Source: Mycobacterium sp. MS1601
Lineage (GTDB): Bacteria > Actinomycetota > Actinomycetes > Mycobacteriales > Mycobacteriaceae
Direction of reading: 5' to 3'
Length of the DNA stretch: 64,000 nt
NCBI RefSeq assembly: GCF_001984215.1
Contig: NZ_CP019420.1
Location: 4,836,001 to 4,900,000, forward strand
The translations under genes and the position numbers were made by a program. The notes beneath the pieces were generated by a model. That model ran no database searches. It was given only the letters and a program-made list of their open reading frames with translations, and was not told the DNA's origin. How positions within the stretch are numbered: position 1 is the first letter of the stretch; each line of letters begins with the position of its first letter. Shown here piece after piece: positions 18,879 through 27,413 of the stretch.

Positions 18879-21800
18879 GCACACGCACTGCCTGTTCCTA
18901 TTGCGGGGTCGGGTGCGGGATCTCGGTGCAGACCCGCCTCGACTCCGCTACCGGTATGCCGGTGATCGCCAAGGTCAGTGGAGACAAGCTGCACCCCACC
19001 AACTTCGGCAGACTGTGCACCAAGGGCGCCACCCATGCCGAGATGATGGCCGCCACCGACGGGCGGCTGTCTACGGCCCTGGTGCGGCCGGCCCGTGGTG
19101 AGGAGCCGGTGCCCGCCCCGGTCGACGACGCGGTGGCCGAGGCCGCCAACCGGATGCGCGCCATCCTCGACGAACACGGACCCGACGCGGTGGCCCTGTA
19201 TGTCTCGGGTCAGATGTCCATCGAGGCTCAGTACCTGGCGACCAAACTGGCCAAGGGCTACCTGCGCACCATCCACATCGAGTCGAACTCCCGGTTGTGC
19301 ATGGCCAGCGCAGGCACGGGTTTCAAGCAGTCGCTGGGATCGGACGGGCCGCCGGGGTCCTACACCGACTTCGACACCACCAACTTGTTCTTCGTCATCG
19401 GCTCCAACATGGCCGATTGCCATCCGATCCTGTTCCTGCGGATGGCCGACCGGCTCAAGGCGGGTGCCAAGCTGATCGTGGTGGATCCGCGTCGCACCAC
19501 CACCGCCGAGCGGGCCGATCTGTACCTGGCGATCAAGCCGGGCACCGATCTGGCGCTGTTGAACGGCATCTTGGCGCTGCTGGTCGAAAATGGCGCGATC
19601 GACCAAGGTTTCATCGACCAGCACACCCAGGGCTGGGACAGCATGCCGGAGTTGTTGGCCGACTACGCTCCGGCCCGCGTGGCCGAGCTCACCGGCCTGG
19701 CCGAGGCTGACATCCGCCGCGCGGCTGCCATGATCGCCGAGGCCGGGGATTGGGTGTCGTGCTGGACCATGGGGCTCAACCAGAGCACCCACGGCACCTG
19801 GAACACCAACGCCATCTGCAATCTGCACCTGGCCACCGGGGCCATCTGCCGTCCCGGCAGTGGTCCGATGTCCTTGACCGGTCAGCCCAACGCCATGGGC
19901 GGCCGCGAAATGGGCTACATGGGGCCCGGTCTGCCCGGGCAGCGCGCCGTGCTCAACGCCGATGACCGGGAGTTCGTCGAACAGCAGTGGGAGCTGGCGC
20001 CGGGTACCATCCGCACGGACGTCGGCCCGGGCACCATCGCGATGTTCGAGCAGATGGCTGCGGGCGACATCAAGGCCTGCTGGGTGATCTGCACCAATCC
20101 CGTTGCCACCGTGGCCAACCGGTCGACGGTGATCGACGGGCTCGAGGCCGCGGAATTGGTGATCACCCAGGACGCCTACCTCGACACCGCCACCAACCGC
20201 TACGCCGACGTGGTGCTGCCCGCCACACTCTGGTCGGAATCCGATGCGGTGATCGTGAATTCGGATCGCAACCTCACGCTTCTGCAACAGGCCTGCGAGC
20301 CGTACGGTGCGGCCCGCCCGGACTGGCAGCTGATCTGCGACGTCGCCACGGCACTGGGCTTCGGAGCCGCATTCGACTTCAAGTCCAGCGAAGAGGTGTT
20401 CAACGAGATCCGGCGGTTCTGGAACCCCAAGACCGGGTATGACCTGCGCGGCGCGTCGTATGCCCGGCTGCGAGAGACTCCTCTGCAGTGGCCACTGGCT
20501 CCAGAAGGCCCTGACCGCAATCCCATTCGTTACCTCAACGACGGCGTGAGCCAACACCTGTACGTCGACGATGCCGGCGTCACTCCGAGATTGGCGTTCG
20601 CCACCCCGTCCCGGCGAGCGCTGTTCCACCCGCGCCCTCATATGGATCCCGCCGAGATGCCGGACGCCGAGTACCCGTTGGTGCTCAACACAGGACGTTT
20701 GCAGCACCAGTGGCACACCATGACCAAGACCGGCAGAGTGGCCAAACTCAACAAGCTCAATCCCGGTCCGTTCGTCGAGATCAATCCTGCCGACGCGACC
20801 GGGGTGACCGACGGTCAGCCGATCGAACTGTCCTCGCGCCGCGGCCGGGTAGTACTGCCCGCTGTGGTGACCGACCGGGTGCGCCCGGGCAACGTCTGGG
20901 TGCCGTTCCACTGGAACGACGTTCACGGCGAGGATCTGACCGTCAACGCGCTGACCAACGACGCCGTGGATGCCGACTCACTGCAGCCTGAGTTCAAGGT
21001 GTGTGCGGTGTCGATGGCTCCGGTGGCGCAACCGGCACATCCGATGGCTCCGGAATTCACCGAGGACGAGAACCTCTACGTCACCGCCTTCTTCGCCGGG
21101 ATCCCCGGCGGCGCGCCCGGAGTCCCGGTGCTGCCGGTCGACGCACCGGTCCGCAGGGAAGTCCGGCTCTGGGTGGACGGCCTGCTCGCCGGTGCGCACT
21201 CCCGGCTCACCGAGACGAGCGCCGACATGGCCACCGGACCGTTGGTGTTGTGGGCGTCGCAGACCGGCAACGCCGAGGAGTTCGCCGCACGGGTGGCCCA
21301 GCAGGCGGGTGCGCAGCTGCAGAACATGAACAACTGCACACTTGACGACCTGACCTCCGGCCGCGAGATCATCATCGTCACGTCGACATTCGGTGACGGT
21401 GGGCCACCCGACAACGGCGCCGACTTCTGGGACAGGCTGGACTCGCCACAGGCGCCGAAGCTGGACGGCGTGCGCTACGCGGTGCTCGGCATCGGTGACC
21501 GGGCCTACGACAGTTTCTGCGGTCACGCGAAGTCACTCGACGCCCGGCTCGCCGACCTCGGAGCCGTCAAGATCCTGGACCGCGCCGAGGTCGAGGCCTA
21601 CGACGAAGAGCCGATGACCACCTGGGCCGACACCGTGACAGCCCTGGTCTCCGACAAGCCCGCCTCGACTCCGACACCCAGACCCGCTCAGCCGTTTACC
21701 CGCAACCGGCCCGTCCTCGCGCCGCTGGTGCGCAACAACCGGCTCACTCCCGAGGGTTCGGTCAAAGAGGTCCGCCAGTTCGGCTTCGACCTCTCTGGAC

Positions 21801-22756
21801 ACGGGGTCAGTTATGCCGCCGGTGACTCCCTGGGGGTGGTGCCCCGCAACAGTGACATCGCCGTGCGGACCTGGCTCACCGCAACGGGTCTCGACGCGCG
21901 GACCACTGTCACCGTCGACGGTGTGGAGACCTCTCTGGGCGATGCGCTGACCACCAGCTACGACATCTGTCGTGTCACCCCGGGACTGCTGGACTTCGTC
22001 GGTGCCCCACGCAAGCTGGATTCCTGGCTGGACAACCGCAACGGGCTCGATGTGGTGCGGGAGTTCCGGGTCAGTGCCGCGCCCGAGCAGTGGCAGGAGG
22101 CACTGGTGCGGTTGACCCCGCGGCAGTATTCCATCTCGTCGTCACCCTTGGTCAGCCCCCACGAGGTGCAGTTGACCGTATCGGTGCTCCGCTACCAGGA
22201 CGGTCTGCGTGGGGGAGTGGCCTCGACGTTCCTCGCCGATCTGTGCGGCGGCACCCCGGTGCCGGTGTTCCTGCAGCAGTCGCCGCACTTCCGCCCGCCC
22301 GCCGACTCGACCACTCCGATGATCATGGTGGGCCCGGGTACCGGCATCGCGCCGTTCCGGGCCTTCCTGCAGGAACGTCGTGCTCTCGGCCACACCGGCG
22401 GAAACTGGTTGTTCTTCGGTGACCAGCACCGGGCCCAGAACTTCTACTACCGCGACGATCTCGAGGACATGGTGGCCGACGGGCTGCTCAACCATCTGGA
22501 TCTGGCGTTTTCCCGGGACCAGGCCAAGCGGATCTACGTGCAGCACAAGATGTTCGACCAGGGGGCGCAGGTCTGGCGGTGGCTGGAGGACGGCGCGCAC
22601 TTCTACGTGTGCGGTGACGCGTCCCGGATGGCCAAGGACGTCGACGACACCCTGATCCAGATCATCAAGGCTCACGGCAGAATGTCCGATGACAACGCCC
22701 GGGAGTACAAGCGGCAACTGGTGGCGGACAAGCGCTACGTGCGCGACGTGTACTAG
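18875..22756 (+). CDS. assimilatory nitrate reductase fused to an NADPH-dependent flavodoxin/FAD reductase
   Basis: About 1293 aa. Residues 1-~700 are a molybdopterin oxidoreductase of the NasC/NarB type with an N-terminal [4Fe-4S] motif Cys-x2-Cys-x3-Cys (ACSYCGVGCG) and the fourth Cys in LCTKG. Then come a flavodoxin domain (ASQTGNAEEFA, STFGDGGPPDN, ~787-930) and a CysJ-like FAD/NADPH reductase (RQYSISS, GPGTGIAPFRAFLQER, HFYVCGDASRMAKDV). It can thus take electrons from NADPH to nitrate in one chain. The first usual start codon, GTG at 18926, would remove three cluster cysteines. The only in-frame start-like codon upstream is CTG at 18875, overlapping the transporter stop and preceded by GGTGGGGG. 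Confidence 0.9.
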   Translation: MSTRTACSYCGVGCGISVQTRLDSATGMPVIAKVSGDKLHPTNFGRLCTKGATHAEMMAATDGRLSTALVRPARGEEPVPAPVDDAVAEAANRMRAILDEHGPDAVALYVSGQMSIEAQYLATKLAKGYLRTIHIESNSRLCMASAGTGFKQSLGSDGPPGSYTDFDTTNLFFVIGSNMADCHPILFLRMADRLKAGAKLIVVDPRRTTTAERADLYLAIKPGTDLALLNGILALLVENGAIDQGFIDQHTQGWDSMPELLADYAPARVAELTGLAEADIRRAAAMIAEAGDWVSCWTMGLNQSTHGTWNTNAICNLHLATGAICRPGSGPMSLTGQPNAMGGREMGYMGPGLPGQRAVLNADDREFVEQQWELAPGTIRTDVGPGTIAMFEQMAAGDIKACWVICTNPVATVANRSTVIDGLEAAELVITQDAYLDTATNRYADVVLPATLWSESDAVIVNSDRNLTLLQQACEPYGAARPDWQLICDVATALGFGAAFDFKSSEEVFNEIRRFWNPKTGYDLRGASYARLRETPLQWPLAPEGPDRNPIRYLNDGVSQHLYVDDAGVTPRLAFATPSRRALFHPRPHMDPAEMPDAEYPLVLNTGRLQHQWHTMTKTGRVAKLNKLNPGPFVEINPADATGVTDGQPIELSSRRGRVVLPAVVTDRVRPGNVWVPFHWNDVHGEDLTVNALTNDAVDADSLQPEFKVCAVSMAPVAQPAHPMAPEFTEDENLYVTAFFAGIPGGAPGVPVLPVDAPVRREVRLWVDGLLAGAHSRLTETSADMATGPLVLWASQTGNAEEFAARVAQQAGAQLQNMNNCTLDDLTSGREIIIVTSTFGDGGPPDNGADFWDRLDSPQAPKLDGVRYAVLGIGDRAYDSFCGHAKSLDARLADLGAVKILDRAEVEAYDEEPMTTWADTVTALVSDKPASTPTPRPAQPFTRNRPVLAPLVRNNRLTPEGSVKEVRQFGFDLSGHGVSYAAGDSLGVVPRNSDIAVRTWLTATGLDARTTVTVDGVETSLGDALTTSYDICRVTPGLLDFVGAPRKLDSWLDNRNGLDVVREFRVSAAPEQWQEALVRLTPRQYSISSSPLVSPHEVQLTVSVLRYQDGLRGGVASTFLADLCGGTPVPVFLQQSPHFRPPADSTTPMIMVGPGTGIAPFRAFLQERRALGHTGGNWLFFGDQHRAQNFYYRDDLEDMVADGLLNHLDLAFSRDQAKRIYVQHKMFDQGAQVWRWLEDGAHFYVCGDASRMAKDVDDTLIQIIKAHGRMSDDNAREYKRQLVADKRYVRDVY

Positions 22757-23340
22757 GCCTGATGCCCTGAGCGGCGTAATGCGTTGCCGGGACGCAGGAA
22801 CCCCGGCTGCTGGCGGGTGCGGACCGCCCGCAGTGCTCCCAGCGGGATCACACGCTTGAAAAAGACACCGGCGTCGAAGGTTTCGCGTACCTCGGCGACG
22901 TAGGATTTCGGCAGTCCGAATTTGACGACACCCTGGCTGACGTCGATGAGGTCCGCGCGCCGGACGGCTTCCACCAGGGGCGCATAGGGCAGTCCGGATC
23001 CGTAGGTGGTCAGCCGATGATGCTGGGCCACCATCTGCGCCAACTCTTCGGACCAGCCCTGGCGCCCTGTCGCGGTCAACCAGGCGTCCTGTGCTTCGAT
23101 GGACGGCACCAGGTAGTCGAGGGTGTCGAAGGCGGCTAGATCGTGGAACGCGGCCGCGATCGCGAGCTTGTCGTCGCGGTGAACGGTATCGGGGGCCAGC
23201 GCGCGGGCGAAGTTGAACACCCGGTAGGCATGTGCTCGGTAGGCGGCCCATCCGGCATCATCGCCGCGTGCCCGGTCCCGGTGAACGTCGAGGATCTCAT
23301 CGACCAACGGCGAGGTTCTGAGGATCTCAGGCTGAGACAC
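22753..23340 (-). CDS. HD-domain phosphohydrolase-like protein
   Basis: About 195 aa from a GTG start before VSQPEIL. HD-superfamily metal ligands are visible: an early His in AHAYRVFNFARAL, the His-Asp pair in AAAFHDLAAF, a His pair in AQHHRL and Asp in RRADLIDV. The fold is a metal-dependent phosphohydrolase; the substrate is unknown. It ends in a 4-bp convergent overlap with the nitrate reductase gene and starts 38 bp from the divergent UvrA-like gene. Confidence 0.8.
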   Translation of the reverse strand: MSQPEILRTSPLVDEILDVHRDRARGDDAGWAAYRAHAYRVFNFARALAPDTVHRDDKLAIAAAFHDLAAFDTLDYLVPSIEAQDAWLTATGRQGWSEELAQMVAQHHRLTTYGSGLPYAPLVEAVRRADLIDVSQGVVKFGLPKSYVAEVRETFDAGVFFKRVIPLGALRAVRTRQQPGFLRPGNALRRSGHQA

Positions 23341-23378
23341 GACGTGATGGTACGACGCACTGGGCGACAATGGGTCGG

Positions 23379-25883
23379 ATGAGCGACGAACCCGACCATT
23401 ATGTCCGTGTGTACGCCTCTCGCGTCCACAACCTGCGCTCGGTCGACGTCGCCGCGCCGCGTGACGCGTTCGTGGTGTTCACCGGCGTTTCCGGATCGGG
23501 GAAGTCGTCGCTGGCGTTCGGGACCATCTACGCCGAGGCGCAACGCCGCTATTTCGAGTCGGTGGCGCCCTACGCTCGCCGGTTGCTGCTGCCCAACGAC
23601 GCGCCCAAGGTCGACGACATCACCGGCTTGCCGCCTGCGGTGGCGCTACAGCAGCGCCGCGGAGCCACCAGTTCCCGGTCCACCGTCGGCACCGTCACCA
23701 CATTGTCGAACCTGCTGCGGATGCTGTTGTCGCGTGCCGGCACCTACCCACCGGATGCGACGGAACGGTTGGACTCCGATGCGTTCTCACCCAACACCAC
23801 GGTGGGCGCCTGCCCCGAGTGCCACGGCCTGGGCCGAATCCACCGGGTGACCGAACAGACCCTGGTACCGGACCCGTCGCTCACCATCCGCGAGGGTGCG
23901 GTGGCCGCCTGGCCGGGCGCGTGGCAGGGGCAGAACCTGCGTGACATCCTCATCACCCTCGGCTACGACATCGACAAGCCGTGGCGCAAACTACCCAAGC
24001 GGCAACGTGATTGGATTCTGTTCACCGACGAACAGCCCACCGTCGAGATCGATCCCAGCCAGCATCCTGTCACTGCCGACTACTACTACAACGGCACGTT
24101 CAGCAGCGCCGAGCGCCATGTCCGGCACACCTTGGCCAACTCACAGAGCGCGATGATGCGTCGACGAGTCCTGCAGTACGTCGACAGCGTCGACTGCCCT
24201 GTGTGCCACGGTTCCGGATTGCGACCGGAAGCCCTGGCGGTGACCTTCGCGGGCCTCAACATCGCCGAACTGGTCTCGCTGCCCCTGACCGCCCTGGCTG
24301 ACGTGCTGCAACCGGCCGCCACCAGAACGGAATTCGCCGCCGCATACGAGTCCACCGAGTCTGGTGAGCTCACCGAGGTCGCCACCATGATCGCCGCCGA
24401 TCTGGTGGCCCGCATCGCCGTGCTGGTCGACCTCGGGCTCGGCTACCTGAGTCTGCACCGGCGCACGCCCACGGTGTCGCCGGGCGAGCTGCAGCGCTTG
24501 CGCCTGGCCACCCAGCTGCGGGCCGGGCTGTTCGGGGTGCTCTACGTGCTCGATGAGCCGTCGGCGGGGCTGCATCCCGCTGACGCCGAACCGCTGCTCG
24601 AGGTGTTGGACCGGCTGCGGCGGGCGGGCAATTCGCTGTTCGTGGTCGAACACGACATGGATGTGGTGCGCCGGGCCGACTGGGTGGTAGATGTCGGTCC
24701 CGGTGCAGGCGAACTGGGCGGCGAGGTGCTCTACAGCGGTCCGGTGACCGGGCTGTCCGATGTCGAGCCGTCGGTCACCCGCAGATACCTGTTCGACCGG
24801 GAACCCCTGCAGCGCAACACAACCAGAACACCGTCCGGTGTCCTGCGGCTGCGCGGCATCACGTTCCACAATCTGCGCGATGTCGACGTCGACATCCCGC
24901 TGGGCACGTTCGTCGCCGTCACCGGGGTTTCCGGGTCGGGTAAGTCGACGCTGGTGTGCAAGGTGCTCGGCGACGTGATGGCGCGCCGACTGGGGAAGAC
25001 GGAGGTAGCCGAGGTCGAGGCCGACGTCGAACTCCTCGACATCGACTCCGATGCCGCCGTCGGTGTCACGGCCGAGGGCGCCGAGATCATCGACCGGTTG
25101 GTGACCGTGGACCAGAGACCGATCGGGCGGACCCCGCGGTCGAATCTGGCCACCTACACCGGAATGTTCGACGCCGTGCGCAAGGCGTTCGCGGACACCG
25201 ACGAGGCCCGGCGGCGCGGCTGGAGCGCGGGCCGCTTCTCGTTCAACGTCGCCGAGGGGCGCTGTGAGACGTGCCAGGGTGAAGGTTTTGTGGCGGTGGA
25301 GCTGCTGTTTCTGCCCGGCACCTACGCCACCTGCCCCACATGTCGGGGTGCCCGCTACTCCAGCGAGACATTGGAGGTCACCTACCGGGGCCGCACCATC
25401 GCCGACGTGCTGGCCATGACGGTTGACGAGGCACTTCCGTTCCTTGCTGATCTGCCCAGTGCGGCACGGAGTCTGGGCACACTGCGCGACGTCGGCCTGG
25501 GTTATCTGCGCCTCGGGCAGCCGGCCACCGAGTTGTCCGGCGGCGAGGCGCAGCGCATCAAACTCGCCACGGAACTGCAGCGCGCCCGCCGCGGCCACAC
25601 GCTCTACGTCCTCGACGAGCCCACCACCGGACTGCACCCCTCCGACGTCGAACTGCTGGAACGCCAGCTACACCACCTGGTCGACGCCGGTAACACCGTG
25701 GTGGTCGCCGAGCATGACATGACCGTCGTGGCGGGCGTCGACCACGTCATCGACCTCGGCCCCGGCGGCGGTGACGACGGCGGGAACATCGTCGTCGCAG
25801 GCACCCCGCGGCAGGTGTCGACTCACAAACGCAGCCGCACTGCGCCCTATCTCGCGGCCCAGTTCAGCTCATCACGGCCCTGA
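23379..25883 (+). CDS. UvrA-like ABC ATPase (class II UvrA / DrrC type)
   Basis: 834 aa from the second ATG, which I prefer; the first is at 23370. There are two ABC ATPase modules: Walker A GVSGSGKSS and GVSGSGKST, signature SPGELQRLRLA and LSGGEAQRIKLA, Walker B LYVLDEPSAGLHP and LYVLDEPTTGLHP. Zinc CxxC pairs are CPECHGLG, CPVCHGSG, and CETCQGEG with CPTCRGARY. The protein is shorter than housekeeping UvrA (~950 aa), as in class II paralogues linked to resistance to DNA-binding drugs. It overlaps convergently with the tetR gene by 20 bp. Confidence 0.9.
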   Translation: MSDEPDHYVRVYASRVHNLRSVDVAAPRDAFVVFTGVSGSGKSSLAFGTIYAEAQRRYFESVAPYARRLLLPNDAPKVDDITGLPPAVALQQRRGATSSRSTVGTVTTLSNLLRMLLSRAGTYPPDATERLDSDAFSPNTTVGACPECHGLGRIHRVTEQTLVPDPSLTIREGAVAAWPGAWQGQNLRDILITLGYDIDKPWRKLPKRQRDWILFTDEQPTVEIDPSQHPVTADYYYNGTFSSAERHVRHTLANSQSAMMRRRVLQYVDSVDCPVCHGSGLRPEALAVTFAGLNIAELVSLPLTALADVLQPAATRTEFAAAYESTESGELTEVATMIAADLVARIAVLVDLGLGYLSLHRRTPTVSPGELQRLRLATQLRAGLFGVLYVLDEPSAGLHPADAEPLLEVLDRLRRAGNSLFVVEHDMDVVRRADWVVDVGPGAGELGGEVLYSGPVTGLSDVEPSVTRRYLFDREPLQRNTTRTPSGVLRLRGITFHNLRDVDVDIPLGTFVAVTGVSGSGKSTLVCKVLGDVMARRLGKTEVAEVEADVELLDIDSDAAVGVTAEGAEIIDRLVTVDQRPIGRTPRSNLATYTGMFDAVRKAFADTDEARRRGWSAGRFSFNVAEGRCETCQGEGFVAVELLFLPGTYATCPTCRGARYSSETLEVTYRGRTIADVLAMTVDEALPFLADLPSAARSLGTLRDVGLGYLRLGQPATELSGGEAQRIKLATELQRARRGHTLYVLDEPTTGLHPSDVELLERQLHHLVDAGNTVVVAEHDMTVVAGVDHVIDLGPGGGDDGGNIVVAGTPRQVSTHKRSRTAPYLAAQFSSSRP

Positions 25884-26421
25884 GCTCGGCCAGCGACTCG
25901 CGGATGTGCACCGCGAAACTACGATCGCTCCGGTCGGCGAGCCAGCGTTCGAAGGCGACTTTGAACACTCCGATTCCCGCCTGTGCGGTCAGGCTGGCGG
26001 CCGGTTCGGCCACGCCCCGGCTGCGCAGGGCGTCACCCATGATGGCGGCCATCGAGGCGAGCTTGATCAATTCCCGTTCCTGCAGAGCCGAATTGGCTTT
26101 GATCACCGATTGACGTTTCAGCGAGTGCGGTTTGCGTTCGTCGAAGAACGTGGCCGTACTCGCCAGCGCAGTGGCCACGGCATCCAGCGGCGGCACGGAG
26201 TCGGGAACCCCCTGCAAGGCCGAGGCGATGGATTGCGCCAGTTCGTCACCGCGGAACAGCACCTCCCGTTTGTCGGCGAAGTGCCGGAAGAAGGTGCGTT
26301 CGGTGACTCCGGCGCGTTCGGCGATATCGGCGACCGTGGTCTGGTCGTACCCGCGCTCGGAGTACAAATCCAGCGCCGCGCGTTCCAGCCGGCCCTGTGC
26401 ATCCGGTTCCCAACGCGCCAT
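25864..26421 (-). CDS. TetR-family transcriptional regulator
   Basis: 185 aa. The N-terminal DNA-binding domain is typical: ALDLYSERGYDQTTVADIAERAGVTERTFFRHFADKREVLF. The C-terminal ligand domain is generic TetR. The gene is divergent from an SDR gene across two tandem palindromes whose arms match TetR operators, so autoregulation and control of the SDR gene are likely. The inducer is unknown. Confidence 0.92.
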   Translation of the reverse strand: MARWEPDAQGRLERAALDLYSERGYDQTTVADIAERAGVTERTFFRHFADKREVLFRGDELAQSIASALQGVPDSVPPLDAVATALASTATFFDERKPHSLKRQSVIKANSALQERELIKLASMAAIMGDALRSRGVAEPAASLTAQAGIGVFKVAFERWLADRSDRSFAVHIRESLAELRAVMS

Positions 26422-26436
26422 GCGGGAATTCTACGG

Positions 26437-26487
26437 CGATGACAGACGCTGACATCAGGCGTAGGTTGATGTCAGCTACTGACATCA
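26437..26487. promoter_or_regulatory. two tandem TetR-type operators
   Basis: The right site (26467-26487) is TGATGTCAG-CTA-CTGACATCA, a perfect 9-bp inverted repeat with a 3-bp spacer. The left site (26437-26457) is CGATGACAG-ACG-CTGACATCA, with one perfect and one 7/9 arm. Their centres are 30 bp apart, about three helix turns. They fill the gap between the divergent tetR and SDR starts. Confidence 0.75.
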
Positions 26488-26507
26488 CACGAGACGGAGG
26501 ATTCATC

Positions 26508-27413
26508 ATGCGCGTTTTTGTCACCGGAGCCTCAGGACACATCGGCTCCCTGGTGGTTCGGGAGCTGCTCGACAACGGTCATCAGGTCAGCGGGCTGGCC
26601 CGCTCCGAGGCCTCGGCCGAGGCGTTGACCACCGCCGGCGCCGGGGTGGTCCGCGGCACCCTCGACGACCTCGACCTCCTCGCCGGTGCGGCCGCCGACG
26701 CCGACGGGGTGATCCACCTGGCCTACAAGCACGATTTCTCCGACTACGCCGCCTCGGCCGTCAGTGATCTCAACGCCGTCGAAGCCATGGGTGCCGCGTT
26801 GGCGGGTTCAGGGAAACCCCTGATCAACACCTCGGGCACAGCGATGTTGGCGGTGGGTTCGAGCGGTGAACTGGGTACCGAGGAGTCCACCGTGGACCCG
26901 TCCGGCGCGCGTGTGGCGTCGGAGAACGCCACCCTGGCTCTGGCGGGCAAGGGTGTCCGCGCGGCCGTCGTGAGGTTGGCGCCGACGGTGCACGGGCCCA
27001 CTGACTTTCACGGTTTCATCCCGACGATCATCGCCAACGCCCGCACCACCGGGCAGGCCCTCTACATCGGCGACGGCACCAACCGCTGGCCCGCCGTCGA
27101 CAACCGCGATGCCGCCCGCCTGTACCGGTTGGCTGTCGAATCGGCTCCGGCCGGGTCCGTACTGCACGGGGCCGCCGAAGAGGGCATCGCCTTCCGCGAC
27201 ATCGCCGCCGCGATCGGTGATCAGCTCGGTGTGCCCGCGGTCAGCGTCACCCCGGAAGAGGCGAACGAACAGCTCGGCTTCATCGGATGGGTGGCCTCAC
27301 TGGACAACCCGACGTCCAGCGCCATCACACAGAAGCTGCTCGGATGGACGCCGCAGTACCCGGGCCTGCTGGAGGACCTGAAGGCGGGCAGCTACTTTGA
27401 GCCAAGAGGCTAG
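26508..27413 (+). CDS. NAD-dependent epimerase/dehydratase-like SDR protein
   Basis: 301 aa. The start is the ATG at 26508, with GGAGG 7 bp upstream; longer upstream frames cross the operators and are unlikely. The NAD(P)-binding motif is VTGASGHIGSLVVREL. The chain follows atypical/extended SDRs (NmrA-like or epimerase-like: GVIHLAYKHDF, NTSGTAML, RDAARLYRLAVE). The catalytic Tyr-x3-Lys of classical SDRs is not visible, so the activity is open. It is controlled by the neighbouring TetR protein, judging by operators. It overlaps the HNH gene end by 4 bp. Confidence 0.88.
   Translation: MRVFVTGASGHIGSLVVRELLDNGHQVSGLARSEASAEALTTAGAGVVRGTLDDLDLLAGAAADADGVIHLAYKHDFSDYAASAVSDLNAVEAMGAALAGSGKPLINTSGTAMLAVGSSGELGTEESTVDPSGARVASENATLALAGKGVRAAVVRLAPTVHGPTDFHGFIPTIIANARTTGQALYIGDGTNRWPAVDNRDAARLYRLAVESAPAGSVLHGAAEEGIAFRDIAAAIGDQLGVPAVSVTPEEANEQLGFIGWVASLDNPTSSAITQKLLGWTPQYPGLLEDLKAGSYFEPRG

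Noticed and set aside
18770..20926. 718-codon minus-strand frame over the nitrate reductase
   Set aside because: Shadow of a well-supported gene; Arg/His/Gly-rich low-complexity translation.
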